Part shown: positions 47,810 through 51,964 of the stretch, in pieces
Position numbering within the stretch: position 1 is the stretch's first letter
Layout of the letters: every line of letters begins with the position of its first letter
Source: Clostridium mobile
GTDB taxonomy: Bacteria > Bacillota > Clostridia > Clostridiales > Clostridiaceae
DNA: 51,964 nt
Assembly: GCF_018918285.1 (NCBI RefSeq)
Contig: NZ_JAHLQF010000006.1
Coordinates: 1-51,964 of the forward strand
Direction of reading: 5' to 3'
Position numbers and translations under genes: made by a program
The notes under the pieces: model-generated
The model's input: the letters and a program-made list of their open reading frames with translations, nothing else
What the model was told of the DNA's origin: nothing
Database searches by the model: none

Positions 47810-48244
47810 TTAATTCTTATTATTTCTCTTAGCTTCTGCTCCTAATTCCTTTGCATATTGCTCTGATATATATAATTCCTCTGCTATTTCTCTATATGTC
47901 TTGCCTTCTATTTCTTTTAAATAATATACCTTGTAGTGTAATCCACTCAATTGCTCTAACTTACTGGTAATGCCATTTTCTAACTCTTGTAATATCTTTA
48001 ATCTTTCTTCCTCTATGTACAAAGCACTATCTATTCTGCTTATAGCTTCAATTATTCTGTCTAAACTCATATAATTTCTTGATCCCCTAGGCATGTCCGA
48101 ATAGGATTGTCCGCTTATTTCTTTAGGTGCATTTCCATATATGGTCTTTTTATATAATTCCCTTTCTTTTTCTAGTCCTTCTATTCTCATCTTAGTTAAT
48201 TCTATTTCTGTAATAAGGTCCTTATATGCTTTTATACAATACAT
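47810..48244 (-). CDS. ArpU/RinA-type late transcription regulator
   Basis: 144 residues from the ATG preceded by CAAAGGAGG. A coiled N-terminal half (ITEIELTKMRIEGLEKEREL) is followed by a sigma-70 region 4-like HTH (YYLKEIEGKTYREIAEELYI). Proteins of this kind, placed just before terS, activate late genes in Firmicute phages. Last gene of the second early operon. Confidence 0.85.
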   Translation of the reverse strand: MYCIKAYKDLITEIELTKMRIEGLEKERELYKKTIYGNAPKEISGQSYSDMPRGSRNYMSLDRIIEAISRIDSALYIEEERLKILQELENGITSKLEQLSGLHYKVYYLKEIEGKTYREIAEELYISEQYAKELGAEAKRNNKN

Positions 48245-48245
48245 T

Positions 48246-48317
48246 CTATTCCTCCTTTGTCCATACATAAGCTAGATACCAACATATAACAGCTAAACTC
48301 CCCATTAGCATATACAT
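48246..48317 (-). CDS. Membrane peptide, 23 aa
   Basis: 23 residues, one helix (MGSLAVICWYLAYVW), ribosome site GGAGGATATGTA; ends just before the ArpU-like start. Its start overlaps the preceding stop. Confidence 0.45.
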   Translation of the reverse strand: MYMLMGSLAVICWYLAYVWTKEE

Positions 48318-48643
48318 TACATATCCTCCAATCTCCTATAGATAGTTTGTAATCCACTTAATTCAGCCTTTAACCCTTCTATCATATCTCTGTATGCTTT
48401 ATATTCTAGTTCTGATAAATCCCTTTTAAATTTCAAATCTGCAACATTCCCTCTTGCTACATCTGGAATTAACGTAGCCTGTAAGCCTTCTGCTTTTAGC
48501 TTCATAATTTCTTTAGCTAATGCTATCCTATATTTCTTTTCATTTTCTGCATACTCTTTAGCTTTTTCTGTTATAGCATTAACACCTTTCTCTATTCTCT
48601 TTGAAGTATCATAGATGGCCTGACCTACTTCTATATAATCCAT
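48317..48643 (-). CDS. Hypothetical coiled-coil protein, 108 aa
   Basis: 108 residues, fully helical (AIYDTSKRIEKGVNAITEKA; RRLEDM at the end). IALAKEIMKLKAEGLQATLI then PDVARGNVADLKFKRDLSEL resembles small phage proteins next to late regulators. Function unknown. Confidence 0.7.
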   Translation of the reverse strand: MDYIEVGQAIYDTSKRIEKGVNAITEKAKEYAENEKKYRIALAKEIMKLKAEGLQATLIPDVARGNVADLKFKRDLSELEYKAYRDMIEGLKAELSGLQTIYRRLEDM

Positions 48644-48780
48644 TATACGACCATCAACCTTTCTACTATTAAATAATTGTCTTCCACTATAACTGTAGTT
48701 CCTCTTAGCTCTTTAGTTAATCTCATTTTCTCTTTATGGCTTTTGTAAGGTATCACCTCTATACTTACTAGCCTTTCCAT
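48643..48780 (-). CDS. Hypothetical protein, 45 aa
   Basis: 45 residues (MERLVSIEVIPYKSHKEKMR...), basic with a beta C-terminus (TVIVEDNYLIVERLMVV). GGAGGAAATAA precedes the ATG and its stop overlaps the next start. No family recognised. Confidence 0.55.
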   Translation of the reverse strand: MERLVSIEVIPYKSHKEKMRLTKELRGTTVIVEDNYLIVERLMVV

Positions 48781-48781
48781 T

Positions 48782-48961
48782 TTATTTCCTCCTTATCTGT
48801 AGCCATCTCAAGGCTATAGTTATGACTGATATTGAGATAAACAGAATTATCCAAGTTAAACTTACCCTGCCACTTTCCTTGAAATTAATCCTCCCAACCA
48901 ACAATGTTGATACCAACCCACAAATTATTAAAAAATCAGTAACTTTGTCCAATAATTTCAT
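48782..48961 (-). CDS. Small two-helix membrane protein
   Basis: 59 residues with two membrane helices (FLIICGLVSTLLVG; WIILFISISVITIALRWL) and a short basic end. The start is uncertain: the ATG at 48961 has a distant AAAGGTG, and a GTG at 48973 is possible. The gene overlaps the preceding one by about 26 bases. Function unknown. Confidence 0.5.
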   Translation of the reverse strand: MKLLDKVTDFLIICGLVSTLLVGRINFKESGRVSLTWIILFISISVITIALRWLQIRRK

Positions 48962-49196
48962 TTTGAAAAACACACCTTTCTTTGAGATATGACTTTGTCA
49001 CTTTCTTGCTATAAAACACTTTAGCCATATTAGTTTTGGTTATTTCCTCTAAATAAACTTTAAGACACTTTTTACAGAAGTATGCATTGTACCATTCTAG
49101 CTTTCTTCCAACTCTATCGTGGTTTCCTGTGCCTAGTATCAACCATTCGTCGTTATGTTCAATACACACATTATTTAAATTACCTTCAAATCTCAT
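48936..49196 (-). CDS. Small zinc-binding hypothetical protein
   Basis: 86 residues. CIEH...CKKC (about residues 11 and 41-44) suggests a zinc ribbon; the centre contains GTGNHDRVGRKLEWYNAYFC. The start at 49196 has GGAGG six bases upstream; the ATG two codons earlier lies too close. Overlaps the end of the FolD-like gene. Confidence 0.6.
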   Translation of the reverse strand: MRFEGNLNNVCIEHNDEWLILGTGNHDRVGRKLEWYNAYFCKKCLKVYLEEITKTNMAKVFYSKKVTKSYLKERCVFQNEIIGQSY

Positions 49197-49908
49197 GTTC
49201 ATCCTCCAACACTTTCTTTAATAATATTTTAGTTGTTATTAATCCTATGCCGTTTCTTTGTGGTGTTAAATCATATAAATCATTCATAGCATGTTCATAT
49301 ATTAAATCTCCAATATCATTTCCAACATCAATTATTGTTTCAGCACATGGTAGGTATTTAATTAAATCTTCCTTTCCTACGGCAGAAACTATTATGTCAG
49401 CGTACATTGTTCGATATTCATTTTTTGTTTTACTATTATACACCGTTACAGTTGATCCCATATCTTTTAATTCTCTAGCTATTTCCCAACCTACATTAGC
49501 ACCAAGTACAGTTGCATTTAACCCTTCTATACTTTCATATTTATCTTCTAGTACCATTCTTACAGCTTCTGCTGTGCAATTTCTATATCTGCTGCGACCA
49601 GTAAAGTTGTCTATATCTTTCTGTGGTGGAATCATGTCCTGTAACAACTCTTTAATTTCTTTCGGAAATGGATTGCAACACACTATTTTATCGCATGCAT
49701 TAATCATATTTTCTATCATCATACCTTTGTAATCGTATGTATTTAAGTCAATTTCAATTATGTACAATTTGGTTCCCTCTGCCTGCTTCATTATGCTTTT
49801 ACAGAAATATTCAGCGTCTTTATGTTCTCCATATCTTATTATTCCTAATGTTCTTGGCTTAGGTTCTAGGTGTATACTATCAGCCACTTTCTTACAATCT
49901 ATAATCAT
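49186..49908 (-). CDS. FolD-like (methylenetetrahydrofolate dehydrogenase/cyclohydrolase) protein
   Basis: 240 residues, shorter than FolD (about 285). The C-terminal NADP-binding half is clear: TAEAVRMVLEDKY, ATVLGANVGWEIARELKDMG, STVTVYNSKTKN, ADIIVSAVGKEDLI, AETIIDVGND, LTPQRNGIGLITTKILL. The N-terminal catalytic region is eroded: the YxxxK element reads YFCKSIMKQ. It could supply one-carbon units for nucleotide synthesis or be an altered relative. Ribosome site GGAGGGTAAAGC. Confidence 0.82.
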   Translation of the reverse strand: MIIDCKKVADSIHLEPKPRTLGIIRYGEHKDAEYFCKSIMKQAEGTKLYIIEIDLNTYDYKGMMIENMINACDKIVCCNPFPKEIKELLQDMIPPQKDIDNFTGRSRYRNCTAEAVRMVLEDKYESIEGLNATVLGANVGWEIARELKDMGSTVTVYNSKTKNEYRTMYADIIVSAVGKEDLIKYLPCAETIIDVGNDIGDLIYEHAMNDLYDLTPQRNGIGLITTKILLKKVLEDEHEI

Positions 49909-50168
49909 GCTTTACCCTCCGATTTCTCAAACATTATTTCATTTATTCTCACTAGAATCCTATTTGCTCTTTCTTCTCCGACTCTGTTTTCTCTCATAGC
50001 TTCATAAGTGGATCCGCTTAGCAATTCCTTCACGAGTTTTACATATTCATCAAAACGTTGCATCGCAAGAACTTCTACCATCTTTAAACTTGTAGCATCT
50101 AGCTTGTTTAATTTCTTCTCCAGTTTATTCTGTTCCCGCTGCATAGCTTTTCTTTGTTGCCTATTCAT
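49905..50168 (-). CDS. Hypothetical basic protein, 87 aa
   Basis: 87 residues. A Gln/Arg/Lys-rich N-terminus (MNRQQRKAMQREQNKLEKKL) precedes helices (MVEVLAMQRFDEYVKLVKEL). Overlaps both neighbours by four bases, so it is coupled to the resolvase gene. A similar protein is common in clostridial phages; function unknown. Confidence 0.65.
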   Translation of the reverse strand: MNRQQRKAMQREQNKLEKKLNKLDATSLKMVEVLAMQRFDEYVKLVKELLSGSTYEAMRENRVGEERANRILVRINEIMFEKSEGKA

Positions 50169-50653
50169 TGGTTACCCTCCTTTAGGTATAAATCATGAAG
50201 AGTGACTCCGACCGCGTACGCTTGCCAAATATCCTTCTTGAACCCATAAAACCAACCTGGATTAGATTTTATTCCTTTCCCTTTATTCCTTGTATTAGGT
50301 GCAAATCTATCTATTAAGGCTTGTATTATATTACTGTCCTTTGCTTTCATACTTCCGCATAGATTCATTTTCTCGTCTTTTCTATAAATAAACTCAGGTA
50401 GTGAATCCCTTGACCTTAATGTTCTTTCTGTAAATCTTCCAATCCATACACATGTATCAAATACCTCTTTGCCTACTGCCATTCCGTAACTAGCTATCAT
50501 TTCTATTGCCACATGTTCATTTAGCTGTGCTTCAACTCTAACTATGTCCATTATTTTTTCATTCTTCTCTTTACCGAATCTTATAGGCTTTAAATCCTTG
50601 TCCAATACTACATATGCGCTTTCTATATTCCCTGGGTCAATTGCTAGTATCAT
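50165..50653 (-). CDS. RuvC-like Holliday junction resolvase
   Basis: 162 residues with an RNase H-like fold. Catalytic acids are visible as D6 (ILAIDPGNIESAYVV), E51 (AIEMIASYGMAVGK) and the C-terminal Asp near 141 (DIWQAYAVGV). VFDTCVWIGRF and DSNIIQALIDRF are family blocks. Cuts recombination junctions before packaging. Pairs with ERF and ssb. Confidence 0.9.
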   Translation of the reverse strand: MILAIDPGNIESAYVVLDKDLKPIRFGKEKNEKIMDIVRVEAQLNEHVAIEMIASYGMAVGKEVFDTCVWIGRFTERTLRSRDSLPEFIYRKDEKMNLCGSMKAKDSNIIQALIDRFAPNTRNKGKGIKSNPGWFYGFKKDIWQAYAVGVTLHDLYLKEGNQ

Positions 50654-51014
50654 ACATTTTCCCTCCCATACACACTCTTATAATGTCCTCTCTCAAATAT
50701 GCTCCTTTATCTAATCTCATTAACTTACTTAAACTCCTTACCGCATTTGAACTTACATCTAACTTCTTTTGTATTTCCTCCATGGTATATTTATCTTTCT
50801 TAAATTCTCCTTGCAACCACTCCTGGAACTCTATCTTTAGTTTTCTATTTAACTTATCTCCATGCTTTCCATGTACTCCTTGGCTACCCCTGTGATGTTC
50901 AGCACACAGATAAACTAAATTCTTTTTACACTTTACTAAAGGCTTACATTCACTTCTGTAGATTCTATGGTGTTCTTCGCTATTGGGTCGATTGCATATA
51001 GCACACTCTTTCAT
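50637..51014 (-). CDS. HNH nuclease-like protein with HTH
   Basis: 125 residues. Cys/His centre (CAICNRPNSEEHHRIYRSE; LCAEHHRGSQGVHGKHGDK) is the HNH-type metal site. The C-terminus (MEEIQKKLDVSSNAVRSLSK) is a small HTH. Overlaps the resolvase start. Could be a structure-specific nuclease in recombination. Confidence 0.8.
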   Translation of the reverse strand: MKECAICNRPNSEEHHRIYRSECKPLVKCKKNLVYLCAEHHRGSQGVHGKHGDKLNRKLKIEFQEWLQGEFKKDKYTMEEIQKKLDVSSNAVRSLSKLMRLDKGAYLREDIIRVCMGGKMYDTSN

Positions 51015-51047
51015 TAGTACCTCCTTAGAGGGGCATTAATTCCCCTC

Positions 51048-51404
51048 CTAAAATTCCTTTCCATGCTTATAAGGTCTGTTCTTGTTTTTTCCCATCTTCT
51101 TTTTTATCTCTCTTTCGAGATCTATATTTAAACCTCCGCAAAGATCACCTAATCTAATTGCAACGTCTGCCAATTCCTCTCTAAAATTGCTCATATCACA
51201 CTTTCTAAGTCCTTCCAATGCTTCGCCTAACTCACTTACTATCAACATTAATCTGGTACTTATAGAATTATGAATCGCATATTTATCTTCTGTTGGCATT
51301 TGAAGCATATAATCTAAGAAGTCTGCATTATATTGGAAATCTTCCCAGAAGCCATGTTTCTCTGCATTTGCATGCGCCTGTTCTACTAACTCTCTTATTT
51401 GCAT
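51048..51404 (-). CDS. MazG-like nucleotide pyrophosphohydrolase
   Basis: 118 residues. SRLMLIVSELGEALEGLRK carries the ExxE (ELGEALE) and REELADVAIRLGDL the ExxD motif, binding magnesium. The family hydrolyses NTPs or dNTPs to monophosphates. Ends with a basic tail (KKKMGKNKNRPYKHGKEF). Ribosome site AAGGAGAGAATT. Confidence 0.88.
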   Translation of the reverse strand: MQIRELVEQAHANAEKHGFWEDFQYNADFLDYMLQMPTEDKYAIHNSISTRLMLIVSELGEALEGLRKCDMSNFREELADVAIRLGDLCGGLNIDLEREIKKKMGKNKNRPYKHGKEF

Positions 51405-51520
51405 AATTCTCTCCTTTCTTGCTCTTTCATCATTTTTTTAACTTTCACCCTAGCTTCATCAAGCGTATAGCCTTCAAAGTATAACCTTTTTACTTCATCT
51501 GCCCAATCTATCAATTCCAT
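51395..51520 (-). CDS. Hypothetical protein, 41 aa
   Basis: 41 residues (MELIDWADEVKRLYFEGYTL...). GGAGGAAAC precedes the ATG; the end overlaps the MazG-like start by ten bases. First gene after the TTAGAAT box array. Confidence 0.6.
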   Translation of the reverse strand: MELIDWADEVKRLYFEGYTLDEARVKVKKMMKEQERRELCK

Positions 51521-51529
51521 GTTTCCTCC

Positions 51530-51590
51530 TTAGAATTTTATTAGAATATTTTAGAATATAGTTCTGATTTAGGGTATAAAAAATTAGAAT
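51530..51590. promoter_or_regulatory. TTAGAAT operator array before the MazG operon
   Basis: TTAGAAT occurs at 51530, 51541 and 51551 as direct repeats spaced 11 and 10 bp, and again at 51584. They lie between the ssb stop and the 41-aa gene. The helical phasing suggests cooperative binding. The promoter itself is not clear by eye. Confidence 0.65.
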
Positions 51591-51958
51591 GGTATTTCTC
51601 CATCATCAATTAGTGTTATATCGTTGTCATAATCACTTTTTTCTTTATTTCCCCACTCTAAAAACTGCACTTCATCAGCCACAACTTCTGTTATATATCT
51701 CTTTGTTCTGTCTTTTGCTTCGTAATTTCTTGCTTGGATTCTTCCACTTATGGCTATTAATTTCCCCTTAGTCATATAATTGGCTACTGATTCAGCTTGT
51801 TTTCCCCATACTACTATTGGAATATAATCAACTTCTTTTTCTTTAGAAAATCTTCTATCTACTGCTATACTAAAATTTGCTATTGCGGTTCCATTACCTG
51901 GTGTAAATTTTAACTCTGGATCCTTTGTCATTCTTCCTATTAACACTACTTTATTCAT
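51584..51958 (-). CDS. ssb: Single-stranded DNA-binding protein
   Basis: 124 residues. The OB fold is at 1-105: [40 protein letters not shown] and KLIAISGRIQARNYEAKD. The acidic tail ends DDGEIPF, the classic SSB C-terminal tip that recruits partner proteins. Its ribosome site (AGGAGTG) lies across the circle junction, at 119-125 of this window. Coats single strands for replication and recombination, with ERF and RuvC nearby. Confidence 0.97.
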   Translation of the reverse strand: MNKVVLIGRMTKDPELKFTPGNGTAIANFSIAVDRRFSKEKEVDYIPIVVWGKQAESVANYMTKGKLIAISGRIQARNYEAKDRTKRYITEVVADEVQFLEWGNKEKSDYDNDITLIDDGEIPF

Positions 51959-51964
51959 ATAATC
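51846..51964. repeat. Terminal direct repeat, right copy
   Basis: Identical to 1-119, ending just upstream of the ssb start codon. Together they mark the overlap of a circular assembly. Confidence 0.95.

Noticed and set aside
49082-49732. 216-codon plus-strand frame over the FolD-like gene
   Set aside because: Opposite strand of a conserved enzyme; no ribosome site.

Overview
The window is a complete, circular, low-GC (visibly AT-rich, roughly 30% G+C) temperate phage genome that also carries a plasmid maintenance and mobilization module: a phage-plasmid of a Clostridium-type Firmicute. The first 119 bases are repeated exactly as the last 119 bases (1-119 = 51846-51964), so the unit circle is 51845 bp and the break falls inside ssb. 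Host assignment rests on base composition, AGGAGG-type ribosome sites, frequent TTG/GTG starts and the PBSX/XKD-like contractile tail genes typical of clostridial myoviruses. No host chromosomal gene is present.

Almost everything lies on the minus strand, so transcription runs from high to low coordinates. (a) 12.3-13.7 kb: lysis-lysogeny switch, with a cI-like repressor on plus and a Cro-like gene on minus around a shared operator region with TTAGAAT boxes. (b) 12.3 down to 5.6 kb: first early operon with YopX, HD protein, ERF recombinase, D12 adenine methylase, radical SAM protein and a tyrosine recombinase. (c) 5.5 kb down through the circle junction to 51.6 kb: phage replication operon with a DnaD-like initiator carrying iterons inside its gene, DnaB helicase, MT-A70 methylase, DUF1599 protein, many tiny genes, and ssb. 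(d) 51.5 down to 47.8 kb: MazG, HNH, RuvC-like resolvase, FolD-like protein, ending with an ArpU-type late activator. (e) 47.7 down to 20.3 kb: late operon with terS, terL, portal, MuF fused to a zincin domain, scaffold, capsid, connectors, sheath, tube, frameshifted chaperone, tape measure, baseplate, fibres, a DNA methylase and the lysis genes, ending at a strong terminator. (f) 20.3 down to 13.7 kb: plasmid module with ParA and a small partner, a pMV158-type oriT, a VirD4/TraG coupling ATPase, a MOBV relaxase, a ribbon-helix-helix protein, and two replication-type proteins with iterons and a candidate counter-transcribed RNA.

How it works together (inference): as a prophage it would persist as a circular plasmid using the Rep/ParA module under repressor control. 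On induction, TTAGAAT-box promoters at 12.5, 5.55 and 51.55 kb fire, the DnaD/DnaB origin takes over, and the ArpU-like protein switches on the late operon. The relaxase, oriT and coupling protein suggest that the same circle can also be moved by conjugation using a helper type IV secretion channel, which is not encoded here. Other notable items are a group I-like intron with an HNH endonuclease inside the gp10-like tail completion gene, a textbook -1 frameshift site, a fusion of a winged-helix domain to a GIY-YIG-like domain, and a MuF capsid protein carrying a metallopeptidase-like C-terminus.
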